Positions 1 through 13,700 of a DNA stretch of 64,000 nucleotides are shown here, in pieces. The first letter of the stretch is position 1. Each line of letters begins with the position of its first letter. The notes under the pieces are model-generated. The model did no database searches and was not told the origin of the DNA. It worked only from the letters and a program-made list of their open reading frames with translations. The stretch lies in assembly GCF_048771995.1 (NCBI RefSeq), contig NC_133027.1, positions 55,799,501 to 55,863,500 on the forward strand, read 5' to 3'. This DNA comes from Taeniopygia guttata. Lineage: Eukaryota > Chordata > Aves > Passeriformes > Estrildidae. Position numbers and translations under genes: made by a program.

Positions 1-3000
1 CTAAAGAGAGGCAGAGGAAGTGCTCAATTTATTTCCAGTGCAAGGGGAGAAGTAAAAAAAAAATGAAACCACAGTGACTTTCACCAGAATCTGACAGACC
101 AAATCATTTAGTTTATTCACTTCACATTATCTTTAATTTTCATCCCTGTTAGCTTGCTCTCCAGTTTGCTTCCAACTGGATTTTAAAATACAGAAACATA
201 TTTTTTTAAAAGTTCTTGCAAGACATCCCCTTTGCAGGCTTAGAGGAGCCAGAGAGTTCGAGGTAGGCTGAAATAAGCTCTCAGAGGAACGAATGCTTAT
301 CTGAACCAACCTTTCTGAGGTTTTTCATGTAGCAAACAAGTACCTTAGCTGCAGTCAAGGTTATAAGGGAGCACATTGAGACGTGATGGTCCATCCATCG
401 TGCTTCTATATCTGGCTCTCACTAAAGTCTACCCATCTGACCTTTGGCCAGCCATGTAGCCTCCCTCCCCCCCTCCATTGCACTTAAAAGGAGATAGCAG
501 CGCTTCCTTTTCCTTCAAATATTGCTGTCTGCTATCTGTCCTTCATGCAGCTGGAAGAGGACAGCTGTTAAATGCTTAATATAAAGAATTCTCCAACTCT
601 GTAGGACCCTCCTGAAGACATTGTTGTAATATTAAAATCATAGTTAATTAACAGTGTGGAAAATTGCAAAATCATTCCCTTCCTTGAGGAGTTCCTTAAT
701 TTCCTTCCCATGCTTTTTTTTTTTTTTTTTAAAGTGACAGACCATGCTTAATAATGCCATTTAGCAGAGACTTTAGAACTATATATTTAATTAGAAATAA
801 ATTCTTAAGAGTTTTGGACACTGACTTTTTTTCAAAGGAAAACTTCAAACATGCTCAGAAAAGTGGTACTAAATTGTGTAGTGTCTTTTCATGTCACCTG
901 ATCATTTCATATATGCAAGCTCATGTCTCAAAGTGGTGGTTGTCAGAAATTTAGAAAAGTCCAAAGATATGTTTGAATGCCTGACTTGTGAGAGCATCAA
1001 TTAGAAGAGACGTGTGCTGAATTTCCCTCTCTTTGAATTCCTACCAAATTTTACTGATTTTTTTTTGTTCCTGTTCCAAACATTTTAAGTGCTTTGGAAG
1101 CCAATGCAGAGTAACTAGTGGTTGAAGTTAAACTGAGCTTAACATTAAGTTTTCCTACTGTCTCTTGATTTGACACATGTTCCAATAGTCATAGGAAGAC
1201 AGACTGATATTTTGTCCTTTAAGATGTGACAATGATGGGAGTAGCTGCTGTTCCAATACATATATTCAAGATTTTGGCATAGGGATACCGTGAAGAAAAG
1301 TCTTAACTTTCAGCTTCTAACCCCTGTTTTATGCTTTATCCAGCTCAATAATCTGAGACAGGACATGTATCCATTGAAAAATACATCACTGGAAATATTA
1401 GGTCAATGCAGGTTTTCAGACAAGTGTTTGTTTTAAAGCCAAGACCTTAGCAGAGCATAATAAAAAAATTGCAAAAGCAGTTGTATGTATGAGTGTGAAA
1501 TTCTCTGTAAACTGTGGTGCATTTTTCACTTTAGAGGTAGTAAAGTAGGTTGATGCCACTAGGATAAAAAAAAAAAAGCACATTGTCAGAGTTCTATAAT
1601 TTACCACCAGCTTCTCTTCATGGCAATGAAAAGCTCTGCTGGTGGTTGAAAGTAATATGCACATCATGTGGGAGCTGGCATAATTACTCGAATAAAAGCA
1701 TGAAAACAGGAATTTAATCAGAAATTGTACTTAATAGCAAATTCTCTTTAATTCTTGGGTTTTCATTCCCAAAGCATTTTTTTTTTTCACAGATTGTGCA
1801 CCTTCAATGAGCAGACAGAGGGAGGGTTCTTTTCCTTCCTACCAAATATGTAGCCTTACAGCACAGCAATTGGTGAACTTTTATGGGGCAAGTGCAATGT
1901 GATATTAACTCTCCCCATTCTAGAGGAGCCCCAAACCCACTTTGTCACTAGAACTTTGTTCAGAAAAATTTGTATCTTCTGGGGAAAACGAAGTCTGTAA
2001 CACAGAGAGCTAGCATAAACTTTGCAATTTGCTTTGCAGAAGAATGTAGATATTGTGCAAAATTTACATTTTTCAAGCGATATTTTCTTTGTGAATCTCT
2101 TAAGAGTAAAGTGCAAAATATCCCACTATGAAATATCAATTTGTTTATGGCTTAAAGTGTGAATAAAACACTGTGATCTCATCTTGGCTTTAATTGTCTC
2201 TCTGGTGACAGTGGTTTAATCCATGAAAGATTACTGAGACAGCTGAAGTCTGCACTTTAAGCCATGAAAATCCAACCAGACATTTGTAAGTTCAGGACTG
2301 GAAGGAGGGGCTTTCATTTCCGTGCCTCTGTTTCTGCAGCTTCCTCCTCCCTGGCTCAGAATGGCACAGTCAGGCCCTCTTCCCCATCTGCTCCCCGTAT
2401 CACAGAGCACACCTGCAAAATCTGCCTTTCTAGACCATCAGTTTGAATCTCATTTTGCAATCTCTCCATGCTGCTGATTCTGTATGCTACAGTAGCCTTG
2501 ACTACTTTTCTTTTCCAAGACTTCCCATATTCTGCCCCGCCTGACTGACCTATTTTTCTGAATAACACCAAGAGACTGAGACGCTCACACTGCCAGTTTG
2601 TACCATATACCCACGGAGTTTCAAATTACTACATTTTTATGTCTAAGAGGTGACCAGAAAGTAGCAACTTAAAATGGCCTTAATTACTGCATTCATTTAC
2701 TTCTGGAAACTTTCTTTGCAATGACACCTACCACAAGCCATGGTCTCTGTGTTAAGTTTGTTGATTATTACGTTGACTACTGTGGTCTACGTTAGCGGTT
2801 TTTTCCTCTTGCTATAACCTTACTTGGGTTATACAGTCCCCAAGGCTGCTTTTTTTTTTGGCTCAATTTAAAGCTTCCAGAACTATGTATATATAATCTA
2901 TGATGGGCAGTAGATTAATGCAATGCAGTAGAATGTTTTTAACTAACACTGTGAGCTGTGTTATTGGTGTTGGTGTAAAAAAGCAGTATGACCCACCTAT

Positions 3001-5289
3001 GAAGTATTTAAAAAGTAAAGCTCCACTATTTCTGGGTAAGAATATTTTCTTTACAGTACTGAAAGGCAAAACTAAACCACTCCATTTCCCACAGCACACA
3101 TTTCAAAAAGAGATGAAAACAAGAATTGAGAAGGGGATTATTATGAAACTAAGAACTGAGAAGGGAATCACTCCATGCATAGAAAACAACTCAATAAAGA
3201 AAATTAAACAATAAAATATTACTACATTACTGCTCACGATTTTACCAGATGTTGGATACCATGGCCATGTTTCAGTTCACAGCTGTCTCCTACTTGGCTT
3301 TTAGGAGAAGGTGACCATCTGTCTATATAGAAATACTTAATCAATTTTTTTTTTATTTGCAGGGAAAAGCACATTTCCATTCCAAGTTTGAAATTCACTG
3401 AACTTTGCAAGCTACACTTATAATCTCTTATATTGCTTTCCGTTGGTTTTATTTTTCTGCTTTTAACTTCATTCCTAGTGTATTACTAAAAAGACCCTCC
3501 AGTTTTCTGATGAAGGGAATAAAGGGAGCCATGTGGGATAGCTGGAGGCCTAGAAACTAGAGCACACTCTATGTTCTTGCAAATACTAACACTTAATTTA
3601 AGAGCATCCTATGCCATCAAATGTGTTGCTGGCAGGCCAATGTCCCTCCTAACAACTGCGATTGCAGACAAAGGGCAAATACTAGACAGGAAGATACAAC
3701 AGTAACACAACCCATTGGGAAAGGAGGAATGAGGCACTCCAAGCAGCAGTGTGCTCTTCGGCAGGAATATAGGCTTGCTCTGGAACTCAGCCTTGCCTAG
3801 AAAAATTCACAAGCTGCCTGAGCTTCACCCCTTAGGCCTATCTTGAAAATAGACATTGTAGCCCTCCAAAGCACACAAACACACTGAAGACTTTATATTT
3901 CACCCCAAAGTGAGGTTGAATAGATGTGCAACTAACTTTCAGTGCTAAGGACCTGTATCAGATAATTCCAGTCCATTCACACTCCCTGGCAACACAGACC
4001 CTGACCAGATGGCACCTACATCCAGGAATGATGAGAAAGCCCCAAAAGCTCCTGGGAGCCAAAAGCCAGCTCCTGCACCAGAGGGGCCAGAAGAAGTTGC
4101 ACCATGCAATCACCAGCTTCTTGAGAGCAGCTCACACCCCAACATGCACAAGAGCATTTGGGGTCTTCCACCCTCCACTGGCTGTAGGATAAACCTTGCA
4201 AACTTACTGCCAGCTGAGCCATTCCTCCAGCTCCTGGTACTTCCTTTCCTGCTACTGTGCCAGACTGGGTACAGACCACAGCCAATCCACTTAACTAAAA
4301 GAAAGAGGATGAGAAGACAGTAGAAGGGAAGAGAAACAAAACAAAGCAACCCCCAAACAACAACAACAAAAAGGTGAATGGAAAATATCTGAGCAAATTA
4401 GTTATATTTAAAAACTGCCTGGGCTTTGATGTTGCATCCTGCCATGCAAACTGGACAGCCAATGCTATCACATGGGCTAATGGAGAACAGGAAAATCATG
4501 TAAAGTTACTTCCATTCTTTGCTTACTTGCTTTTATTGCTAGAATATCTCTAATATAAAAATATGTATTTTCAGCTCATTTGTATTATTTATGGAATATC
4601 AAGGCCAAAATAGCTTTAAAACCACCTTAGTTACTGCAAGGTAAAATTACTATTAACTGAACCCATACAGGCTAAAATAGAGTTGAGCTACAGGGTTCAG
4701 CGGCAGCTGCCAGGATGTAATATTTGCTGAGCACAATTATTGTTTGTGCTGGCATGGATACTGCTTTCAGCTGTAGCCAGTTAGGCCTCTGGCCAATTAT
4801 GGCAATAGAAAATCCCCTGCTAATGTCAACAGGCTAGCTAACTTATTCACAAAATGGTTGTAGTTCAGCTAGCATATGTGTTTGACAAGAAATTAAATGG
4901 AAAGAGCATGTCAAAACTGCATTTGTCTAAAGATATGAGTGAAGAAAAAAAAAAACACTATCTTTATATCAAGGGAGCTGGTGCTCTACAATTTTGACTG
5001 ATGTCACTGCAGAGTTTCCAACCCTGAAAGCAGGTCCTTCCTTAACAACACTGCATATGTCAGGAACAAGCTGTAAGAAACCTTTTCATCTTTTTCTCTG
5101 AAAAAAAGAGAACACGGTCTCATGTAGGGAAAGAAACTACTGATGCAGTATGTCTTGATGTTAGCACACCTTTGATACAGCCCCATTTCTGTTCTCAGAA
5201 AAGAGCTTGAAATAAAGCCTATAAGGTAAATGCACATTTATATGTTAGACTATCTGCTTTAAATGAGAGGGTCATTCAAGTCAGGTCAC
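1..5289. other. Intergenic, no gene seen
   Basis: The reading frames here are short and on both strands, with no splice-compatible coding pattern and no recognised protein similarity. A T-run lies near 714-731. The stretch 4560-4860 is less repetitive and rich in TAATTA, CAGCTG and GCCAAT-like words. It could be a conserved noncoding element, but one sequence alone cannot show that. Confidence 0.6.
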
Positions 5290-6215
5290 ACAGTCTCAAC
5301 CAAGACAAATCTATTTCATGTCTTTATCAATGATTTGCGTGACGAGTTAGCATGTAGGTCATGCTAAGATGAAAAGATTAGGATTTAAAATGAATGTGAA
5401 CAATTGAAGCGAATCTGAGAATTATAAAATTCAAAGTACAAAGGACCACAAGTAAAACTGAATGATACATATACTCTGTGGAAAACAGCCAAAATGTGTT
5501 CCAGTCCTGGTGGCTTTTGTGGCTTAAAACCTGAAAGTTAAGAGACACAGTTGCAAAAAAAGGATATACTGAAGGTATATCCTAAATGAACAGCTCTGTC
5601 CTGGTAAGTCCTGTATGAGAATAAAAATTGCCAGACAGACAAAAGCATTACAGCCTGGAGAGTACTTGAGACCTCCAGCTGGAGTTTGAGAGGGTCATTC
5701 TCAAAAAGTTGGGCATAATTCAGGGAAGAACAGACACAACTATAAATCTTTCAAAAATAAGGTAGGGAAATAACAACAAAAAGTGGTGCTGGAGGGGGGA
5801 GAATAGCTTTTTCCATAAATGGAATGAAAGAACACATAAACCAGATGACAAAGTTACAGAAGGTGTCAAAAAAAAGGGGATAGGAGCAGTCTGCTGCTGA
5901 AAGATAGAACAATAATTCACTTAATTTGCAGTAAGAGTCACTTAGGCTAGACAGCAGTCTAGAAGTGTCAGCATACCACTCATTACATGGTACCCCAGGG
6001 AAGCAGTATCTCAGGAGGTTACTGGAACCTCAGCCTCAGGGGGTTTTAAGGATAGGTTATTTTGACATGTTCAAGAGACACAGCTGCTCCTGCCCCTGCC
6101 TCAGAGGAGGGGTATTGGCTAGACAGCTTCCTGAAAACTTTTCCAGTGATATTCCTTTGATTTCCTGTATTACTTTCAAATGCTGGAAAATACCTACAGT
6201 GAGAATTATAGCTGT
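5290..6215 (+). mobile_element. Ancient CR1 LINE 3' fragment
   Basis: The segment around 5315-5345 resembles the CR1 stretch that encodes the end of the reverse transcriptase (a 'ctttatcaatgatttgcgtg'-like word). The part from about 5915 to 6200 follows the CR1 3' region: 'acttaatttgcagtaagag', then a '...ccccagggaagcagt...' stretch, then 'cctgcctcagaggagggg'. It is heavily diverged, so it is old. The terminal short repeat is not clear and the 5' end is truncated. The 166-codon antisense open frame over its right part is not a gene. Confidence 0.65.
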
Positions 6216-9200
6216 CCAGAGATTGTTATCTATGTGATCATAGCAGAGGGACAGTGAATGACAAAGAACTTCTGGGGTGTGTGTGAAGGAGTTAAAAGAA
6301 GAAATATTCTTAGGCAGCACAAAATAATTCAGCAAGTAAAAAGAGCAGATCTCCAAATGGTTACCAGAAAAACTGAATGTCCATCTCAGCCTCCCTTCAG
6401 CAGTTACCATAAAATTGTTAATGTGATAGGGGAAAGGGTCCTTGATCTTTATTTCATCATCGCAAGTAAATTTATAAAGAGAGAATAATATTTCATATTC
6501 ACTGAGACAAAAAGCCAGTGAGGAGGTAACAATACCACCTTTTAAGAGTATTTTCAAAATAAGCTTAATGTTTCTTAGTAAATTTTTTTCTCTAAGATAC
6601 TCTTGTAGCTTGAAAGTCTTTCAATACTCTGTGAACTTTTATAATGGTACAGAAAATTACTTCAATTAAGTCTTATTTTAGCCTGACAATGCTAACTTAG
6701 TTTTCTTAAACACAATCAACAGTCACAGAAGACTTGGCATTTAGGTAAATTTCCCTAAGTTGTACTGGAATATTGCTAATATCTGGAACAGAGTAATCCT
6801 CCCATATTTTTGGTACTACTTCTCCCAGTAACTCCAAATAACAGCTAGAGCAGTAAACTGAATGATTTGCTTTCATTTTCCTGCTTTTTTTTCCTTGTAA
6901 TTTTGGCTAGTAGGGTTTAAACTCCGTTTCCTTACTCCCAGCAAGCAGAGTTAACAGGAACAGCATGTGTGCTCCTTATCCTCTTTTACCAAGTAGGTTA
7001 TAGGAGACATTCTTTCTGTCTTTTTACATTTCAGCTGGTAGTGAACACTTCCAAGCTACATTATTTAGAGAAGTGAAGTAGGGAGATAAATGTTTATTTA
7101 TTTTTAAGAAACCCGACCCTTTTTAGTAATCAAAAGATACGTGGACTTTGCTTTTACAAATTCTCGATAGCCAACAGTGCCATTAACTCAGTTGCTCTCA
7201 AACTTAAGCCACCAAAATTTCTTGTAATTCATCTCCCTAATTTGCCTACTGCCTTCTGCTTTTCTTCTTCCTTGTTCAGGCAGGCAGAACCCAGTAACCT
7301 ACAGTCATTACTTTCTCTTGTGTTCAGAGCCCAGAAAAAGTCCCAGCTCTTTTCTGTGCCATCCCACCTTTTCCCCACTGATTTGTGATATGGGAGATGT
7401 TTCTTAGTTCTTTGGGTATGAACAAAGATACACTAAGTTACTCTGCTACTGATTCAACGAGATGAGTCTCTGCCTCCATCCAGCTCAAGGAAATCTGCCA
7501 CCTACAGCTGCCCTGTGTGTCCTCCATCAACGGGACCTCAGGAAATGCTTAAAAGATAAAGCAGTTCCTTTCTTACTAAAAATTTGTGAAGATGGGTAAA
7601 AATTTTACTTCTGTTGCTGTAAAATTAGAATTGTGAGTGCCAGCATTGCTGGGAGGTGCTGAAGTCCCAGCACATTTTAAGTGAGTGAATCCATCAGTGC
7701 TTTGCACAATGCCTGGGGACCCTCAGATAGAAAGCCCTATCAGAACTTCAAATATCGGTATCATGGCTCTGCCAAATGTGCAAATAAGCACTTCAGAAAG
7801 ACAGGAGAACGCATCTCTCTAACGTTGTTTGATTGTAACCCATTATCTGAGTATCCCTGAGTGCACTGTACTTCTGCAATCCACTGATTGAAGAAGAGTG
7901 CTAGATAATAAGTGCTGTTGGAAGCCATTGAAAAATCAGTAGGTCGCTGTCACACAACTAACTATAAGTGAAAACAGATAATGCCACCAAGATAAAAACA
8001 GCATGAATGGAAGAAACAGTGTGTGGGTGATTGGAAAAGAAAATTAATCAAAAAACTTTAAAAAATGAATTTTCACTAATTTCTCTCCAGCCTTTCAACC
8101 TACCAAAGAAGAAGCAGGCTGCAAAAATGATTACAGATGATTGCAGCTCTGCAGATGCCATGTTGTTTCTGTTTTTGTAAACAATAAAACTGCCCAGATA
8201 GTCAAGACTGATACATCATAGCCTTCAGATCCACACATGCACACACCACAACATAAAAATATGTTGCCAGGCAGAGTAGACTATGAGTTCACAGCTAAAC
8301 CTTGATTACTGCCCAGGCAGGCACAAGCTCACCCGAAGAGTGATTAGCCACCACATGTTGACAGGGCAGGTGAAAATCTGCTTGGGGGCACATTCCCACT
8401 GAGTAGCCAGAGAGCTATGTGTTCATACACTTTTCAGTCCAAACAAACTAAAGTTTGCTTGATAGCACACTGGGACATAGAATCCTGAGCTAAAAAACCA
8501 TAAAACATTAAAATACCTGCAGATCTTCCCAACCATCTGCTTTTATTTTATTGACATTTGTGACTTCTGTTTTTTTCAAGGAGTCAAAGTACTAAATGTA
8601 TTTTTTGGATAAGGACCAGACATCTGTACAAGGGCAAAGCCACTGCAGGGAAGTTAAATTAATTCCTTTAATTAACTCACTTTGGAATAAACTGGGGAGA
8701 CTCCCATGCTGGAATTCCTGGGTGGAGAATAATGGGGAACAAATATCTGAAATTTGAAGTGGCTGCAGATGAAGTTACTGAACTAACTGTGAAAATGCAC
8801 AATAACATATCTCTGTTGTTCCCTGAGGACTTCTAAGAGAAATCAAGGATGAAGTAGGTGAAGTACCAACAGTAGTGGATAACTGTTTAAAACTGTCTTG
8901 GTGTCTCAGGGCTTGATGATGTAAAAACCAGTGAGTTTTACAAGAGACATTGGGAACTTCAGTGTGAAAGACAAATCAGTACAATTGCTATTTTAAGCAA
9001 AAGAGATTGCATTTTCTCTCACTTCAGGATCAGGTATTTTATTAATGTCTTGAGGTACCTGTACATATCAGGTTCAGAGTTTTGCCCCCTCTTACAGGCA
9101 TATGGCCATCATATCAGCCAAATCTTACAGGGTCTATCAGCATTCTCAATACAATGTAAAAAGTCAGCAAGCTGGGGCAGCAGATGCTCAGAGCAGCCAT

Positions 9201-10627
9201 ACCTTTTCCAAAAGGGAATTATTGTCTAATTTCCCCTTGTTTCTATTTTACCAGTTTGAAGCTCCTTTATTCTACTTCCAGGCTCTGAAGGGTTTAACAT
9301 TCATACTAGAGAAGCTGAATGGGGTAGTTTTCTGATGAGGATGGACTATCTTTGCCTTATCATTCTCAAAAGTAAAAGACCTTATAATGCTTTCCTCATT
9401 CAGGGGAAAAATGCAGTTGTTGCCCTCTTAAAATACTACATGAAACTCCCCAAGGAAGAACATCCACAATAATTTTTAAAATCATCAAACAAGGAAGGGT
9501 TAAAAACTCTTTCCTTGGTTTTACATGGTTGCATGTGTAAATTTGCATTTGTTGATACCAATGTCAGTATTAAGCATAAGGTTTTCTGGATATGTTAGAG
9601 TATAAGGAAGAACATGAAAGGTGGTCTGTCTATCTCCTTTCTGGGGAGAGGAGGAAAATAAAAGATCATTTCATGACAGCAGATGGCTACAACTCATTAC
9701 TGTGTAAATGTACAGTGTGGAAAGTGGAATGACAATTAGCACTCACCAGAAATACATAACAGAGAATGATATGTGCTCATGCCATTTCATTTCATGTCAC
9801 ATTAATTGGGTACTAGATAGCTGACAAAATGTGTTAAACTAACCATAGCTTTTGCTGGCAGCAGCTGAAAATTTGTCTCACACAGAGATTTCATTTCCTT
9901 CCAGATGCTGTGACAGAGGAGAGGCAGCTTTGTACACACACTTCTCCAGCACTGCTGACCCACTTGCTGCTCTGTTCGTTTCACTGTCTGGTATTTTCAC
10001 CCAGGGTTACATCAGGCCTTAGCCCAGTAAATTTTTGATTGCCCCTCTTCAGCCAGCTTGTTCTATGGAGGAACCCTTTTTCTCCAGAGAAGGAGCCTGT
10101 GCTACAGGAGGCGGTCACAGCTCAGTTTCCTGTGAGGGAATCTCGCAGGGAAAACCCATATTAAATGCCTGCCAAACCTGTAATGAGCAGCTTGAAACAA
10201 CTTGGCTTTCTGGCAACAGTGGCACAGACAATTTTAACGTGGATCTTGAGATGTCTACAGCTCTATCTACTCTATGAAACTTGCGCTGTTTCTTAAGTAT
10301 GTCTAATAAGGACACACAGAGATATTGCAAAATCCTCAGGTGTCCTGCAAAGTAGCTGAAGTGTCGTGGCTCAAGCCACTTGGGGAACACAAGTAGGAGC
10401 AAATAAGCCAATGTGCCCTAGAAGTCTCTCTGATCTGGAAGATGCCACTTTAATACTTTGCAGAGTTGTGCTTCAAATTCAATACAGCTACATATCTGTG
10501 CATGTTTAGCCACCAGATAAAATGCTTCTGCATTAGTCCCACCCTATAGCTTGTTCACAGGGTTCAAAACCTATCTGTGGTGTTGAGCACCCTCCCTCAC
10601 TATCCACACTGCAGCTGTCCTAGCCCC
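6216..10627. other. Intergenic, no gene seen
   Basis: I see only short chance open frames and AT-rich unique sequence. There is no tRNA-like cloverleaf, no splice-flanked coding segment and no clear repeat family. Confidence 0.55.
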
Positions 10628-10740
10628 ACGCTGGATCATGGAATCATAGAAAATCCTGAGCTCCTAGCCCTGCACAGGACAACCCCAAAAATCAGCTGAG
10701 GCTAGGATCAGGCTGCCCAAGTAGAAGAATGTGGGGCATT
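10628..10740 (-). mobile_element. CR1 LINE 3' remnant
   Basis: The segment begins with 'atcatggaatcatagaaaat', the reverse complement of the CR1 terminal short repeat. It continues with 'agccctgcacaggacaaccc', typical of avian CR1 3' ends read backwards. Only about 110 bases survive. Confidence 0.6.
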
Positions 10741-13700
10741 TCCAGTTCAGCCTCTTGAGCTGGCTGGGCACAGCTGTAAATCTTGCCACGGTACCCTGCT
10801 ATCAATCATCTTTTTTGGAGAAGTGGGAAAAGAAACAGTGCATTACTTTACAGCTACATAGTGACTCAAAACTCCCTGAGGTATGGTAGGGTAGCAACAC
10901 TAGGGCAGCAGACATGTTGTAAAGTAATATCATAAGGTATTAGGTAACCAAGAGGGGACAAATGGCATAATTAAATTGAAACATAACACACAGCATAACG
11001 CGTTGGAAATCAAGCCAGCTAAAAAAAGTCACCTTAGATTTCACAACTGCTGTGATCACTTCTCTAGACCCTTACATAGTGGTTTCAGGATCAGTTATAC
11101 ATCAGGACACCAAATGAAAATCTGAGCCTCTCCTAGTTTCTAGAAGCACATCTTCCTACTTTGTTTGTTGTTGTGTGAAAAGCGAGCTGGCACTGAGCAA
11201 ACAGTGATACAGCAAACTGCCATCACAGCTGGGGCCTTGGGATATGGGTAAGACAAAAAGACAGCCCTGTGTTACCACTGTACAACCATTCCCAGATCAG
11301 CCTGGCTCTGTCCTTTCAGCATATCAGAGCAGCACCGACTTTCATCACTCACTCACTTATCCACACTGCCTAAAGGTTACATTGATTTTATCTTTACTAA
11401 TCAAGGAGAAAGCACACTGACAGGCAGCCATGAGCTTTCTAAGAGATGAGATAGAAAGAGATCGAGTTTGTTTTGAAGTGTTTAATTAAAAAGATACCCT
11501 TCAATTAAATACACTGCTTGAAGTCTCATGCAGAGAGCATTCATTGTATGGCTTCTAAAGATCCACGATCTTCCAACAGAGAGGGATTCAGGAGGGATGC
11601 TGCAAGACTAGTTTATGCCAGGTACAGGTGAAATAGTCCCTGTGCTGGAATAGGTGAAGAGCAGCTGGTCACAGAGAGTCATCGGGAACCAGTCTCATTA
11701 AATACAGGCGAGCAGTGGGCAGCTCGAACAAGAAACTGTACATACACATACACTAAAGTGGTAATAGAAATTAACCCATTTCCAAAACTTTTAGCAAAAT
11801 TCTTCTATGGAGACAGTAAATATTTATTAACTTACAATATCTGACACACTTTAAAATTTGTATTTAACAGAAACACAAATAATTCCAAAAGAAAAATGTA
11901 CTGGCTCTCTGCCTAGTCAAGGACAAGCATGACAAGCCATGAATATAAAAAATAGACTCTATGGAAAATGTCATGGTCAGAGGATATGGAACAATCAGAT
12001 TTTTTATTCTTTCAAAATTGTAACAGAAGCTAGATGTTGGCAGCAGCTTGTATCAGGGTGGTTTAAGCAATAATGTAAAGAATTTATTACTCTCAATGAA
12101 TATTTTGGTTTGTACTCAAAGAAAAGGTTCATCCATTTGTACCACTGCCAAATGTTCGGGCACATGTAGATTACTATTCACCAGTACAGGTGATAAACTT
12201 CAAAGCTGAAATTTAAATAACCCGTACTGAACTTTGAAAAATCAAGAAGCCTGAAAGAGGCCTGGAAGTTGGCCAAGAAGGTTTTGGCATTTTTTTCCAC
12301 TTCAGTTAATTTTTCATAAATCTTAATCATAATATTGAGAAGCCCAGAAACCCATTATTTTCATGCCAATGCTCAAATGACCTGGCCTAGTTATAGGTAA
12401 AAAAAACTAAATGCAAGCCATGAAGAATGCAAAGATTGTTCAAAGAGATAGAAAATCAGAATATAAATAAGCTACTTAGCATAGTTTATGCAAAATAGAT
12501 GCTACTTTGCTAATGAGATTACAAGTCTGTTTGATAACGTCAACCACAGCTTCAATACCCCTAGAAGTCCTAAGGCACTTGAATCAACAGCACAAGATGT
12601 GGTCATTAAAAAGTAATGACTTTTCTATATGAACAGAGCACACAAGTAATGAATTAGGAATTGCTGCAGGGATCTTAAAAGTCATATCCACAGGGTAGCT
12701 ACTGCAGTGCTTCTGGTGGGGCGGTGGTTCCACAACTGGTAGCAAAGCTGTCTCCAAACTCAACCAGAAAATGGATCCAGTTTCACAATAATCTCATTAA
12801 CACTTTCCCTAAAAAGCCAGAAACAGCTTCTGCAGCTTTTCAGCTGGATCAATAATTTGAAGCAATTTACACTATGCAGACACAAATACTTGTATTAGAA
12901 AAGTAACAAAGTAGAAAATCAGCAAAGTAGGAGAGGGGGGAAAAAACCATCAGGTAGAAGTTTGTATAAAATCAGCACTTCTAAAAGGTGCAGATAATCA
13001 AAGGCTTGATGCTAAGCAGTAAGAAGTAACAAGCAGCTAGGCTGTGTGATCTGGATCATTTGTTTGGTTTATCATGACACAAACCATTATGACATTTTCA
13101 AACAAAAATTTTCTGTCTAGAAACAAACTTTAAAAAGGTCTCTAAATTTTGCCCTGGGCAACCACAATTCTGAAGAAGACTGAGACAGCGAGCGTGTAAT
13201 CCAAGTGCCTCCAAATGCTCTAGCAACCAGGGACAAGCCCACCTAATGAATGAAAAACTGATTAGCAAGTCGGAATAGAGACATGAATTTACCCCTAGGA
13301 GTGTCTCAGATTATGAGATTGTAATTGTCAGGATGCTCACATTTCAAAAGATACCTTTAAAAATTAGACAAAGCACAGAAAACCTGCAATAAAATTTCAA
13401 GGATGGGCAAAACCCTCATATTTCCTGCCGTGAGGAATTAAGAGACGAGAATGGGTAGCTAAACAGGAAAGAGATTGAGGCATGACCCTGCAAGGCATAG
13501 GTACTTTCACAAGGGAAAAATAACAGGTCTCCCAAAACTCCCTGATGCCCTGAGGACGGCACAGGGAGAACAAGTGGCTGAAAGCAGAACTATGACAAGC
13601 TCTAAACCAGATGTGAAGTGGGTGTTTTACATCGTGAATAAGGCATGGAAAGGGACAGGTGATTCTCTGTCTCCTGATCTTTTCAAACAAAGGCTAAGTG

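Noticed and set aside
6057-6557. 166-codon open frame on the - strand, the longest in the left part
   Set aside because: It overlaps an ancient CR1 copy in antisense, has no recognised similarity and no splice or start context.
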